A stretch of 64,000 nucleotides of DNA from VRUE01 sp963718775 (GCA_963718775.1 OY970377.1:2418001-2482000); one strand, 5' to 3'; shown: positions 18,850 through 29,006, counted from the stretch's first letter. The notes: a model not told the origin generated them from the sequence alone. Made by a program: numbers and translations.

Positions 18850-21800
18850 CGCTCGTCCTCCTCGTCGTCGTCCGCCGGCTCGACCGGCGCCCGGTCGCGG
18901 CGGCAGATCGGGGCGAAGTCGCAGAACGCTGGGCAGATCCCGTGGTCGCGCAGGCCGGCGCGCGGGCCCGGGGTCGCGGTCGATCCGCCCGCTTCGCATC
19001 CGGGCGACGATCTCGCCGGCCCGGCGGCGGGCGTCGGCGAGCAGCTCCTCGAACTCGCTCCTCGGTCGACCGCTGTCGGTCTTGGAGATCCCGTACCCGG
19101 CAAGCTCGCCGGCGGCCTCCTCGCAGGACCAGCCCCCGCGGCCGGCGCTCCGAGGTGCCGCGCAGCGGGTGGTAGAGGCCGCCGACGGTCTCCGCCCCCC
19201 AGAGCTCGGCGACGGCGATCAGGTAGAGCTGCAGCTGCAGCTTCGCCTCCTCCTCGAGCTTTTCGCCGCGAGGTGACCGTGCCCGAGAGCTTGTAGTCGA
19301 GGACGAGGGCGCGCCCGTCGGCCGCCCGGTCGACCCGGTCGATCGCCCCGTGCAGGCGCCAGCCGTCGATCTCGAGCGCGGGCTGCTCGACCTCCTCGGC
19401 CTCGGAGAACCCGGCCTCCAGCAGCCAGGGCTCGAAGCCGGCCGTCTCGCGGCCGCGCCTCCTCGGCGAGGAAGCGCGCGAGCAGGCCCTCGATGCGGGC
19501 GCAGCATCGCCCGCTCGGCCGGGTGCTCGCCGAGTCCTCTCGCCGCCGCGATCTCGCCGACCAGCTCGCGACCGCGAGCGATCCAGGCGCCCAGGGAGCC
19601 GGGCCGGGGGAGCGGGTCGCCACCGGGCCGCTCCTCGTAGAGCGAGTCGAGGACGGCGTGCACGATGCCGCCCTGGACGAGCGGGTCGGGGGGCGGGTCG
19701 AGCGGCTGGGGGGAGAGCTCGTGGGAGACGAACCAGCGGTAGGAGCAGACGTCGAAGCCCTCCAGGGTGGTGCCGCCGTAGGCGTGGACGTCGCCGAGGG
19801 CCGCGATCACCGCCGGGTTCGAGAGCGGGCCGGGCGCCCGGGTGGCGGCCTCGGCGCGACTGGCGCTCGCCAGGCGGGTCTTGATCCGGTCGGCGACTCG
19901 TCCTCGACGCCGGCGACCTCGAGCAGCCGGTCCGGGTCAGCGCTGGGCCCCCGGCGGCGATCGCCCGCGCCAGCTCGGTCTCCGACGGCGCGTCGGCGAC
20001 GCGGTGGACGACCTCGGCGAGGCCGCGGCCGTAGAACGCTCGCCTTCGGCTCGGCTCGAGCAGTCTGCCTGACGTCTTCGAGGAAGGGCGAGGGGGCCTC
20101 GGCGGCGCCGTTCTCGTCGCTGTCGCGGTAGGAGAGGAAGAGCCGCCGTCGCGGCAGCGCCAGGCAGGCGTGGAACAGGTAGCGCTCCTCGGCGCTGCTG
20201 TCGTGGCGCGGCTGCAGGCCCAGCGACTCGCGCTGGCGTTCGGAGAGGAACGGGTCGGTGTGCGCCGCCCCGCGCGGGAACTCGCCGTCCTGCAGGGAGG
20301 CGACGAAGACGTTGTCGAAGCGCGCCGCCCGCACCCGGCGGGGGTCGGCGATCCTCACCCGGTCTTCGACCGGCCCGCTCCAGACCCGCACGCGGATCGC
20401 CGGCCAGCGCCCGGGCGAGCGCTTCGGGCAGCGGCGCCAGGCCCTCGAGCTCGGCCCGCTCGGCCATCGCGGTGGAGATCGCCCCGGCGGTGCGCGCCTC
20501 CAGCTCGGAGCCCACGCGGGCGCCCATCGCCGCCGCCAGCGCGCCGACCTCGGCGGCCAGGCCCGCCGGCCGGCCGGCGGCCTCGCGGAGCCGGGCGACG
20601 TCCTCCGGCGGCTCGCCGTATTGCTCCTCCCAGAGCTGCAATGCCGCCGCGGCTGTCTGGACGCGATCGCGGCGCAGCCTGCGCTCGAACCAGTCGACCC
20701 GTCCCGGCGAGGTGCCCGAGGGGCCGCGCAGGTAGCGCAGCAGGTCGGCCGCCCGGCCGGTGCCCAGCACCGCTTCCAGCAGGGCGATCAGCGAGCCTCC
20801 GACCGAGGTGGTGGAGGCCGGGATCTCCGCCTCGAGCGCGGTCGGGATCCCGTAGGACTCGAGGATCGAGGCGATCAGCGGGCCGCGCCGGGCCGGGTCG
20901 CGGACGACGATCGCGATCTCCTCCGGCTCGGTCCCGTCGGCGAGCAGGCGCGCCACCTCGACCGCGATCGCCTCGGCCTCGCCACGCTCGCCGGCCGAGC
21001 GCAGGAAGACGAGGCTCTCGTCGATGGGGCAGGCGCTGCGGCTCGGCGGCGCCGAAGCCCCGCTCGAGGTGGAAGAGGAGCGGCGAGTCCGGTGTTGCCG
21101 GGGTCGGCGGCGGTCGGCTCGATCGAGTCGATCCCGATCTCCTCGAGCGCTTCGAGCAGCGGCGCGTTGCGGGCCTCGAGCACCGTGTGTCCCGCCTCGT
21201 AGGGCAGCGCCACGGTCACCTCGGCGACCGAGGCGAGCGCCGCGGATCAGGTCCAGCTGGTTGGGCGTCAGGTCGTCGAGGCCGTAGAGGAAGACCGGCC
21301 GCCGCCAGAACTCGCCTCCAGCGCCCAGCAGGTCGATCGCCTCGCGGGCGATGCCGTGGGTGTCGACCGTGCCCGAGGCCCGTCGCGCACCCGCGCGTAG
21401 CCGGCGAACAGGGCCGAGATGTCGCCGAGGTAGGCCGAGCCCTCGAGCGTCCCGGCCACCGCTTCGACGTCCGCCGGCTCGAGGCCCGCCCCCTGGAGCT
21501 CGTCGAGCAGGCGCTCCAGCGCCAGCGGAAAGCCGGGCTGCGGGGCGGAGCCGCGCAGCGGGCCCAGCTCCGCGCGCCGCTCGGTCACCGCCGCCGCGAC
21601 GGCGCCGAGGCGCTGCGCCGGGGTGAGGACGGCGCCGGGAGGGGCGCCGCCCGCCGTGGCCACCGCCCGGAACAGGCCGCCGAAGGTCATCACGTCCGCG
21701 CCGAGCACCGCCCCGTCTGCGCAGAGCTCGCGCTCGAAGGCGTAGACGTCGTCGAGGGTGGGCACGACGAGGACCGGGTCGCGATCGAGCACGGCGATCA

Positions 21801-21864
21801 GCCCGCGCCGGATCCGGCCGGCGCGGCCTGAGTTCGGGGGTCCGTGGATCAGCTTCAGCGGCAT
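18846..21864 (-). pseudogene. AddB-like PD-(D/E)XK nuclease/inactivated helicase with Fe-S cysteines, frameshifted
   Basis: The composite protein of about 1000 residues begins LKLIHGPPNSGR, an eroded P-loop. It has helicase-like segments (VVRDPARRGPLIASILESYGIP, VFVASLQDGEFPRG), then a nuclease domain (LVLDYKLSG) flanked by one upstream Cys (FDVCSYRWF) and three downstream Cys (GICPAFCDFAPICRR). This is the AddB/Cas4-type iron-sulfur arrangement. It is translationally coupled to the UvrD-like gene, the normal pairing for AddAB-type break repair. About thirteen frame changes are needed, near 21378, 21240, 21085, 21035, 20405, 20045, 19945, 19890, 19500, 19460, 19268, 19145 and 18965. ATG 21864 starts the conserved region. 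Confidence 0.8.
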
Positions 21865-21966
21865 GGCGCGTCCAGCATATGTCCGCCCGCGGCGCGTCGA
21901 ACGCCGCAAACGCGGCATTCCGCCCCCGCTTTGCCGTCTACCGCCCTCTCTAAATTGCATTCGCAG

Positions 21967-22422
21967 ATGGCTCTCTGCTTCGTAGACCCAGCCGACGCGA
22001 TCCGCGCGATCGCCGACTCGATCGGCCGCGAGGCCCGTCGCCAGCTGCTCGGCGAGGCGGTGCGCGCCTGGGTCGACGAGATCCCCGACGACGAGCTCGA
22101 GATCCACTACGCCAAGGCGCTCTCCGAGCTCGACGAGCACGACCTCTCGATGCTCGCCGCCTGGCACGGCTCGCTCGAGGTCGGCCACCCGGTCCCGAAC
22201 CGCGACTTCCTCATGGGCGCCTTCGGCTCGCTCGGCGAGAACCGCCGCGAGGCGATGAAGCTCGCCGCCGGCTTCCGCGGCGAGGAGGCGGTCGACGCCG
22301 GCGTCACCGAGGAGGACGCGCTCGAGCTGGTCCTCGGCCTGCTCTCGCCGCCGCGCCAGATGGAGCTGGCCGTCGAGGCCGTCGAGCTCTACATCTGGGA
22401 CCGCGCCGGCTCCGACAACTAG
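21967..22422 (+). CDS. Conserved hypothetical protein, acidic and helical
   Basis: A 151-residue acidic protein, almost entirely alpha-helical, without signal or membrane segments. I do not recognise the family. Divergent from the AddB-like gene, 102 bases apart, and 16 bases ahead of the GST gene on the same strand. ATG 21967 is used; upstream in-frame ATG 21844 would overlap the divergent gene. Confidence 0.6.
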   Translation: MALCFVDPADAIRAIADSIGREARRQLLGEAVRAWVDEIPDDELEIHYAKALSELDEHDLSMLAAWHGSLEVGHPVPNRDFLMGAFGSLGENRREAMKLAAGFRGEEAVDAGVTEEDALELVLGLLSPPRQMELAVEAVELYIWDRAGSDN

Positions 22423-22438
22423 CCGTCGCCAGCGCCGC

Positions 22439-23041
22439 ATGACGGTGTTGCTCTACGACAACCCGGTCTCCGGCAATTGCCACAAGGCCCGTTTGATCCT
22501 CGGCCTGCTCGGCATCGAGTTCGAGCGCCGTGAGCTCTCGGTCGTCGATCACTCCGATCGTGCTGAGGTGCTTGGTGGGCTCAGCCCCTCGCTCAACGTG
22601 CCGACTGTGGTGCTCGAGGACGGCCGGCCGCTCGGTGAGTCGAACGCGATCCTCTGGTACTTCGCCGACGGCACCAGCTACCTGCCCGACGATCCCTACG
22701 AGCGGGCCCAGGTGCTGCAGTGGATGTTCTTCGAGCAGTACAAGCACGAGCCGGGGATCGCCGTTGTCCGCTTCTGGGTCGCCTACTCGGAGGACCCGCC
22801 GCCTGCGGTCGAGATCGAGGCCAGGCGCACGGCCGGCCGCGCTGCGCTCGAGGCGATGGAGCGACATCTCGGCGACCACGCCTACTTCGTCGCCGAGCGC
22901 TTCACGATCGCCGACATCGCCCTCTACGCCTACACGCATGTGGCGCCCGAGGGAGGCTTCGACCTCGAGCCCTACCCCGCGGTGCGCCGCTGGCTCGAGC
23001 GAGTCGCTGCCCAGCCCGGGATCGTCTCGATGAGCGCTTGA
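22439..23041 (+). CDS. Glutathione S-transferase family protein
   Basis: A 200-residue two-domain GST. The thioredoxin-like N-terminal half has the SGNCHKARL active-site region and the cis-Pro/SNAI signature (NVPTVVLEDG, GESNAILWYFA). The C-terminal half is helical (FTIADIALYAYTHVAPEG). Actinobacteria of this type usually lack glutathione, so another thiol or a non-catalytic role is possible. It is followed closely by the hydrolase gene. Confidence 0.88.
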   Translation: MTVLLYDNPVSGNCHKARLILGLLGIEFERRELSVVDHSDRAEVLGGLSPSLNVPTVVLEDGRPLGESNAILWYFADGTSYLPDDPYERAQVLQWMFFEQYKHEPGIAVVRFWVAYSEDPPPAVEIEARRTAGRAALEAMERHLGDHAYFVAERFTIADIALYAYTHVAPEGGFDLEPYPAVRRWLERVAAQPGIVSMSA

Positions 23042-23088
23042 GCATCGCCTCTTCTCACGTTTCGGGATCGGCCTCCGTTGATTGGGGG

Positions 23089-23949
23089 ATGGAACGCCAG
23101 GACGTCGTTTTCTCGTCGGGTGCCGACTCTTGCGCGGCTTGGCTCTATCCGGCTGGGGATGGGGAGAGCGAGGAAGCGCCGATCGTCGTCATGGCGCACG
23201 GCCTCTCCGGGACTCGCCGGGATCGGCTTGGCCCTTTCGCCGAGCGCTTTGCGGGCGCCGGCTTCGCGGCACTCGTCTTCGACCACCGCGGCTTTGGCGA
23301 CAGCGGCGGCGAGGCGGATCTCTTCGAGCCCAAGCGGCAGCTGGAGGACTGGCGGGCAGCGATCGCCTTCGCCCGCTCGCTGCCGGGAATCGACCCCGGC
23401 AGGGTGGCGACCTTCGGCTCCTCGATGGGCGGCGGCAACGCGCTTGCCGCCGCTGCCGACGATCCGGGCGTGGCTGCCGCGATCAGCCAGGTGCCCTTCC
23501 TCGACATCGTCCGGCAGGCTTACCGCGCCTCGCCGCGGGTCACCGCCCGGATGCTCGCCGCCGCCGTCCAGGGGCGGCGCCTGCCGGCTGTCGGTCGGCC
23601 GGATGAGCCGGCGTTCATCAACGCGCCCGGTGGGGAGGAGGGCTGGCGCCGGGTCGTCTCCAGCGGCGAGGACTCGCGCTGGCGCAACCGCGTCTCCTCG
23701 CGCTGGGTCCTCGGTCGTCCTTACCGCCCAGTCCGGCATGCGGCCAAGCTGCACTGTCCCTGGCTCGTCTGCGTCGGCGAGGCGGACCGGGTCGCCAAGC
23801 CGGGACCGGCGATCGCGGCTGCCCGTCGTGCTCCCCGCGGGGAGCTACGCACCTATCCCGGCGTCGACCACTTCGACGTCTATGACGGCCCGCAGCACGA
23901 GGCCGTCGTCGCCGACCAGCTCGACTTCCTGCGCCGCCACCTGGTCTAG
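23089..23949 (+). CDS. Alpha/beta hydrolase
   Basis: A 286-residue serine hydrolase. The oxyanion region is MAHGLSGTR, the nucleophile elbow GSSMGGG supplies the Ser, and the C-terminal acid and His are in CVGEADRV and GVDHFDVY. The family resembles dienelactone-hydrolase/BAAT-like enzymes acting on short esters. The start is uncertain: ATG 23089 opens the conserved domain, and TTG 23038 overlapping the GST stop is an alternative. The stop shares CTAG with the convergent HAD gene. Confidence 0.85.
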   Translation: MERQDVVFSSGADSCAAWLYPAGDGESEEAPIVVMAHGLSGTRRDRLGPFAERFAGAGFAALVFDHRGFGDSGGEADLFEPKRQLEDWRAAIAFARSLPGIDPGRVATFGSSMGGGNALAAAADDPGVAAAISQVPFLDIVRQAYRASPRVTARMLAAAVQGRRLPAVGRPDEPAFINAPGGEEGWRRVVSSGEDSRWRNRVSSRWVLGRPYRPVRHAAKLHCPWLVCVGEADRVAKPGPAIAAARRAPRGELRTYPGVDHFDVYDGPQHEAVVADQLDFLRRHLV

Positions 23950-24587
23950 GCGAGCGCGGCGCGGATCTCTGCGATCGCCTGCTCGTTGTCCTGGAAGTGG
24001 ACGGCGTGCAGGCCAGCCTTGCGGGCGCCTTCGCAGTTGACCAGGACGTCGTCGACGAAGAGGCATGACCCGGCGGGCTGGCCGATCCGCTCCAGGGTCA
24101 GCTCGTAGATCTTCGATTCCGGCTTGCGGCAGCCGACGAAGCCCGAGTCGACGACGGTCTCGAAGATCTCGTCGACGGGCAGCATCGGTCGCCAGAGCGG
24201 CTCCCACTCGCGCACGTTGTTGGTCAGCATCGCCATCCGGTAGCCCTCCGCCTTCAGCTCGCCCATCAGCTCGATCATCTGCGGGTTCGGCTCCAGCGCC
24301 TCGAAGTAGATCTCTTTGAAGCGGTGCATCTCCGGCCGGTGGCCGAGGATCGGCTCGAGGCTGTCGGTCAGCTGCTCGAGGAAGGCGACCTCGGTGATCT
24401 CGCCGCGCTCCATCTCGAAGAGCGGGTTTTCGCCGTTGGCCTCGGTGGCCGCCTGCATCCCCTTGCCGAGCGCTTCGGTGGTGATCCCGGTCTGGTCCTG
24501 GAAGGCCATGAAGGACTGCAGCAGCGGCGACGTCAGCACGCCGCCGAAGTCGGAGATCACCGTGTCGATGCCGTTCGCGGCGCTCAT
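23946..24587 (-). CDS. HAD-superfamily (IA) hydrolase
   Basis: A 213-residue HAD phosphatase. Motif I is SDFGGVL, in which the second Asp is replaced by Gly as in YihX/epoxide-hydrolase-N-terminal types. Motif II is MLTNN, the Lys motif GCRKPESKIYE, and motif IV LFVDDVLVNCEGA. It probably dephosphorylates a small sugar phosphate; the substrate is unknown. Translationally coupled (ATGA) to the upstream gene. Confidence 0.9.
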   Translation of the reverse strand: MSAANGIDTVISDFGGVLTSPLLQSFMAFQDQTGITTEALGKGMQAATEANGENPLFEMERGEITEVAFLEQLTDSLEPILGHRPEMHRFKEIYFEALEPNPQMIELMGELKAEGYRMAMLTNNVREWEPLWRPMLPVDEIFETVVDSGFVGCRKPESKIYELTLERIGQPAGSCLFVDDVLVNCEGARKAGLHAVHFQDNEQAIAEIRAALA

Positions 24588-24971
24588 CCGCGCACCACCT
24601 CGTAGTGGCCGAGGCCCTCGCGGCCCTCGACCGACCAGCGGAAGAAGGCGATCTCCGCCTGTAGTCCCGGATGGCTCACCGAGCTGGAGCTGATCAGCGT
24701 GCCGGCGCCGCGCAGCGGCTGCCCGTCCTCGTCGTCGAGCCAGAGCTCGAGCGTCGCCCGCCGCTGCACGCCGTCCGGCCCGTACTCGGTCGAGAGCAGC
24801 GTCTCGGAGACCTCGACCGGCGCCCCGTCGGGCCCGCAGAGGACGGCGACGACCTGCTCCTCGCCGTGCCCGTCAGCGGTCTCGGGGCGGACAGCGCGAC
24901 AGCGCCAGCAGTCCGCCGTCGGAGAAGACGATCCCGATCGACCGCCGCACGATCTGTCCTTGCTTGGGCAT
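24584..24971 (-). pseudogene. Hypothetical protein with one frameshift
   Basis: Starting at ATG 24971 the frame ends early at a TGA around 24875. A single-base change near 24890 links it to the frame ending VEGREGLGHYEVVRG at 24584. The repaired product is about 129 residues, beta-rich, with no recognisable family. Its end overlaps the HAD start by ATGA, so the two form one transcript. Confidence 0.55.
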
Positions 24972-25036
24972 CGACCGGGAGCCTATTGGCGCGAAAAGGA
25001 ATCGTGCAGCACGAGCTGTTTAGATTGCGCCTAGAG

Positions 25037-25588
25037 ATGGGACCCGTGACGATCCGCGATGCCGATCCCAGTCGAGACGCCGCACCGTGTGCGGCGATCT
25101 ACGCTCCCTCCGTCGAGGCAAGCGCGACCTCCTTCGAGGAGTGCGCGCCGAGCGCCGAGGAAATCGCTGCTCGCATCGAATTGCTCTCTGCGACTCATCC
25201 CTGGCTCGTCGCCGAGCACGATGGGGGAGTGCTGGGCTATGCCTATGCCGGCCCGCACCGGCAGCGACCCGCCTATCGCTGGGCGACGGACGTTTCGGTC
25301 TACGTCGCCGACCGCCAGTCAGGGGCGGGGCATCGGGCGGGGTCTCTACGAGGCGCTCTTCGAGCGCCTCCGAGCTCAGCGCTTCCGGATCGCCTGCGCC
25401 GGCATCACGCTGCCGAATGAGGCCAGCGTCGCCCTCCACGAGCAGCTTGGCTTCGTGCCCGTCGGCGTCTTCCGACGATATCGGCTGGAAGGCCGGCGCC
25501 TGGCGCGACGTCGGCTGGTGGCAGCTCGACCTGGCGCCGGATCACAGCGGAGCCGCCTGTCGAGCCACTGGCGCCCGGCGCGCCGTAG
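25037..25588 (+). pseudogene. GNAT N-acetyltransferase (phosphinothricin-type), frameshifted
   Basis: Segments in three frames match a Pat/Bar-like acetyltransferase: VTIRDADPSRDAAPCAAIYA, the acetyl-CoA loop QGRGIGRGLYEALFERL, NEASVALHEQLGFVPVGVFR, and DIGWKAGAWRDVGWWQLDL. Frame changes lie near 25325, 25480 and 25535; the last restores a short proline-rich tail ending at TAG 25586-25588. All four motifs are intact, so this is either indel error or very recent loss. The gene lies 20 bases upstream of the DUF59 gene. Confidence 0.75.
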
Positions 25589-25608
25589 CGGCCGAGTACC
25601 ATGGGCCG

Positions 25609-25926
25609 ATGTCCGACAACGACACCGCAGTCCTCACCGAAGATGACGTCATCGAGGCCCTCGAGGAGGTAATCGACCCCGAGCTGGGACTCGACTTCGT
25701 CTCCCTCGGCCTCGTCTACGACGTCGAGATCGAGAAGGAAGAGGTCTTCGTCACCTTCACGCTGACGACCCCCGCCTGCCCGATCGGCCCCCAGGTCTCC
25801 GAGCAGATGAAGGAGTTCGTCGGCGACCTCCCCGGCGTTTCCGCCGTCCACCCGAAGATGGTCTTCGACCCACCCTGGAGTCCGGAGATGATGACCGAGG
25901 ACGCCAAGTTCGCACTCGGCTTCTAG
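25609..25926 (+). CDS. SufT/MIP18-like (DUF59) iron-sulfur maturation protein; integration target
   Basis: A 105-residue single-domain protein. The fold opens with DVIEALEEVIDPELGLDFVSLGLVYDVEI and carries the characteristic TPACPIGPQV cysteine loop. Such proteins help mature Fe-S proteins, and in actinobacteria a copy often closes the suf operon; here it is 20 kb from suf. The last 14 codons form the left copy of the element's 34-bp repeat, so the present stop (TAG 25924-25926) was supplied by the incoming element, preserving ..FALGF. Confidence 0.9.
   Translation: MSDNDTAVLTEDDVIEALEEVIDPELGLDFVSLGLVYDVEIEKEEVFVTFTLTTPACPIGPQVSEQMKEFVGDLPGVSAVHPKMVFDPPWSPEMMTEDAKFALGF
25883..25916 (+). repeat. 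Left attachment site (attL core)
   Basis: The 34 bases are identical to 37184-37217. Similarity continues with two silent differences through the stop codon (CTC GGC TTC TAG here, CTT GGC TTT TGA on the right). Both copies encode the same peptide, showing selection for an intact host protein after integration. Confidence 0.85.
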
Positions 25927-25937
25927 GCAGGGTTTGC

Positions 25938-26000
25938 GGGGTCATAGGGGGTCATAAGGGGTCAGTTTTGTCCCCATGCCGTCCCCACGGCTGTCCCCAC
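25938..26000 (+). repeat. Arm-type repeats inside the left end
   Basis: Three GGGGTCA units (25938, 25948, 25958; 10-base period) are followed by three GTCCCCA units (25970, 25981, 25993; 11-12-base spacing). The second set recurs near the right end. Helical-turn spacing suggests cooperative binding by integrase or accessory protein. Confidence 0.6.
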
Positions 26001-26019
26001 GGGCGGACCAAGGCTGCGC

Positions 26020-27741
26020 CTAGACAGGCAAGACATCCTGGCCTTTCGAGACCAAGAGCTTGGAGACCCAAGGAACGAGCTTGGTGATCTGTTCAATATC
26101 CCCCGGCTCGCTTCGCTGGCGAAGCAGCGAGTGAATGCCCTGCTTTTTCTTGCCCATCTCAGTCTTTTCGATGCCAAGAGTCCAACCAGCAGTATCTGGA
26201 TTTCCCGGCCGGACGACGACTAGGTTTAGCTCCGCCTCGGCCGCCTCATAAAACCCGAGTGACAAATAGCCCTCGATCCCGGCCACGTCCTCTCGGAGGC
26301 CCACGGTTCTTCCAGTCTTTGGAAGCAGGTAGCACGCGGAAGTCGGGTGCTCGCTTAGTGCCGTTTGAATCTTTCGCCGCTTGCCTTCGCTTACCTCATG
26401 GTCCAATAGGACGATGATTGGCGAGTCCGTTGGTCTCGCGCGAAGTGCAGAGCAATTGTTCGCGAGATACGTCTGAATTTGCTCTACGCCTCCAGTCATC
26501 GACGGCTCAAGATCCTCCATGGCGCGGATTTCGTAAGGGCGTGGCTCACCAGCGTCGCGGTAAGCACGCAGAAAGAGTTCTCTGTCGTCGCGTCCCTCGA
26601 CCAGCAGCAGCGGCTTGATCGCGCCAATGTGAAGGGGATGGGTATAGGGGGCTACCCGGCTCGCGAGCGCAATGTCGAGGAGGGAGGAGCGCGGAAGAAC
26701 TTCAACATCGCTGACGGCTTCAGGCATGCCAACGGCGACGCCTGATTTCGCAACTCCTAGGAAGGCCGTGTTGTGCGTCGTGAAGAGGATCTGTAGGCGG
26801 TCCGAGTTGGAGTAGCGGGAGAAGGATTCAGCAAGCTGCGCTTGCAGGTCAGCATGCAAAAAGGACTCAGGCTCCTCCACTGCCCAGATTGCCCCCTTCC
26901 TCCATCCGAAGTCGCTACCCAGATTGCTGTCGAGCAAGTGGAGAACGGCGTACGCGAGGGTTGATTGGATGCCGGAGCCGTGTAGCACGGCCTCGCGACT
27001 CGCCGCTGAGCCGGTTTGCATTCTTAGGCCAAATACCCAAAGCAACTCTCCCCAGTCCTTGGGCGTTCCAAGTTCCACATTTGAAACCTGAGCCGTCGAG
27101 ACTTTTAGCTCCTCAGAAATTGGCCCCATCAGGGACTCGGCCGCCTGTCGAATCTTTTCGATTTGATCCGTTGAAAACGACGGACTCTTCCCGAGTCGGC
27201 GGAAGAGATCCTTGCGGATGTTCTCCTCCTCGTCTCTAAGTAGGTCAGTCGGATGCACGTGATTTGAGATGTACCGGAAGCGGATGGAGCTCAAGAGACG
27301 TTCAACCACTGGTCGATCTTCCGCTCCGACGACGGCTGGTTCTGAGCCGACCGCGCCAAAAGCCAGCTCCGTCGTCGGGTTTCGGGTGGTTTGGTCATAG
27401 AACCAGCGCTTTCTGACCGTCACGGTCGAATCGCCGTTCGCCAGCTTGTCGATCGGCTGTTGAAGGTCGGTTCGAAGTTCCGAGCCAAAGTGGAGGTCAA
27501 GTTCGACCTCGATGAGCTTCTTGGACTTGCTCTTGAGTTCTGGATCGTGAAAATCGCGTCCTAGGTCCAAGGGCACTCCACTTTCGACTTCGCCATTGAA
27601 GAAGAGGTTGAGAGCCCTAAGGAGATTGGACTTTCCGCTCCCATTCGGTCCGACGATTGGAACGATATTGTCGACTTCGCTCAGGGACGGCGACGGGAGA
27701 GAGCGAAAGTTCCGTACTCGCATTCCGCGGATAAAGCGCAT
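26020..27741 (-). CDS. OLD-type ATP-dependent nuclease (AAA plus TOPRIM)
   Basis: A 573-residue protein. The N-terminal ABC/AAA ATPase has Walker A GPNGSGKSN (K37), Walker B AIWAVEEPESFLHADLQ and a switch histidine TTHN. The C-terminal TOPRIM has LLLVEGRDDRELF and LLDHE. OLD proteins nick or degrade nucleic acid and several act in phage defence. No UvrD-like partner follows, so this is not a Gabija pair; it looks like a stand-alone OLD. Codon use and visibly lower GC than the host support import. First gene inside the left end, read toward it. Confidence 0.85.
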   Translation of the reverse strand: MRFIRGMRVRNFRSLPSPSLSEVDNIVPIVGPNGSGKSNLLRALNLFFNGEVESGVPLDLGRDFHDPELKSKSKKLIEVELDLHFGSELRTDLQQPIDKLANGDSTVTVRKRWFYDQTTRNPTTELAFGAVGSEPAVVGAEDRPVVERLLSSIRFRYISNHVHPTDLLRDEEENIRKDLFRRLGKSPSFSTDQIEKIRQAAESLMGPISEELKVSTAQVSNVELGTPKDWGELLWVFGLRMQTGSAASREAVLHGSGIQSTLAYAVLHLLDSNLGSDFGWRKGAIWAVEEPESFLHADLQAQLAESFSRYSNSDRLQILFTTHNTAFLGVAKSGVAVGMPEAVSDVEVLPRSSLLDIALASRVAPYTHPLHIGAIKPLLLVEGRDDRELFLRAYRDAGEPRPYEIRAMEDLEPSMTGGVEQIQTYLANNCSALRARPTDSPIIVLLDHEVSEGKRRKIQTALSEHPTSACYLLPKTGRTVGLREDVAGIEGYLSLGFYEAAEAELNLVVVRPGNPDTAGWTLGIEKTEMGKKKQGIHSLLRQRSEPGDIEQITKLVPWVSKLLVSKGQDVLPV

Positions 27742-27786
27742 GGATAAACGCTATTGGGAATCGGCGAATACTGCTGTCGGGTCTGG

Positions 27787-28933
27787 CTAGGCAGAGTCAG
27801 TTCGCCTGAGAAAGGTGTCTAGGAGTGCTCGGGCTTCGACCTCGCTGCCTGGCATCAGGTGGCCGTAGCGGTCGAGGGTGATCGTGATCGTCGCGTGGCC
27901 GAGGTAGGTGCTCAGGGTCTTGGGGTTCAGTCCAGCGGCGATGCCGATGCTGGCGTACGTATGGCGACCCTCGTGGAAGCCCAGCGGTTTGAGTCCTGCC
28001 TTCTTCCAGCGCGCATGGATGCGGCGGCGCAGGATGCCAGGGTCGGTCGGCCACTCGGGGTTGTTGGAACTCGGAAAGAAGAGTCCGTCGCTTGGGTGAT
28101 CGAGCAGGACGAAATGGTCGGTTAGGAGGACAGCGAGCTTGTCGATGATCGGCACGCTGCGCGGCTTGCGGGACTTCGTAGGGATGAACTGCTTGGTCCC
28201 GCGATCCCAGCTCCGGCGAACGTGAATCCAGCCGCCATCGAGATCGACGGCGGAAACGTCGAGTGCGAGTAGCTCACCGAGTCGCAGACCGGCGTAGACG
28301 GCGAGGCCAAGCGTTGCCCGATCCTTGGGACGCATCGCTGCTATCAGCTCCTCCGCTTCGGCGGGGGAGGCGATTCGGTCCCGCGCCTTCTGTCCTGCAG
28401 GAAGTCGAAGTCCGTTGCAGGGATTCACATGGACCCACCCGCGCAGTTCCGCGAAGCCGATCAAAGCCCGCAGTGCGGCGACGATATTCCTGATCGTGGA
28501 CGGTGATCTCTCCGGCGTCGTCAACACATCGACCCAGCGTTGAAGCTCTGGGCGCTGTAGACGACTGATCCGCTTCGACCCCAGCTCTGGCAGGGCGTAC
28601 TTGGTCAGATCGCGCTCGTATCCCTGGACGGTGCTCGGCTTGTAGATGTGCCCGCCCTTCTGCCGGAACGTGTCCGACCTTCATATCCGCGATGAACTGC
28701 TCTGCTGCCTCGGCGACGGTCGGTCCGGCTACAGCCGAGAGGGTGCCTGCCTGAATCCGCGCCTGCGCGTCTACTCGCCAGGACCGCGCCTCGGCCAGCG
28801 ATCCAGTCCACGGCCCCCGCAGGTGCCTGTCTGCGTTCTTGTCGCGCGCGGTGCCCCGGTACCGCTTCCGACCCTTCGCGTCCTCTCGGACTTCGATCCC
28901 TTGAAGGGCCGCACTACGCTTCGAGTTGCTCAT
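27787..28933 (-). pseudogene. Tyrosine recombinase integrase, interrupted by one frameshift
   Basis: The C-terminal catalytic domain is complete: AGLRLGELLAL (Arg I), TKSRKPRSVPI (Lys), HEGRHTYAS (H-R) and GHATITITLDRYGH (His and the Tyr nucleophile). The N-terminal arm-binding segment (SKRSAALQGIEVRE..) begins at ATG 28933 in another frame; the frames join near 28680, where removing one G gives ..ADMKSDTFRQKGGHIYK. Repaired length is about 381 residues, normal for actinobacterial integrases. It would catalyse recombination between the 34-bp sites. The intact C-terminal part alone lacks arm binding. Confidence 0.85.
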
Positions 28934-29006
28934 GGAGTCACGTCTCCTTGGGCCATGCCCCCGGCCGCTCCAACGGCGCGGGGGCGCTTTGTTAGTCTGC
29001 ATTAGT

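Noticed and set aside
26020..27741. Gabija system
   Set aside because: The OLD-type nuclease has no neighbouring UvrD-like helicase; the helicase at 15-19 kb is outside the element and of AddA type.
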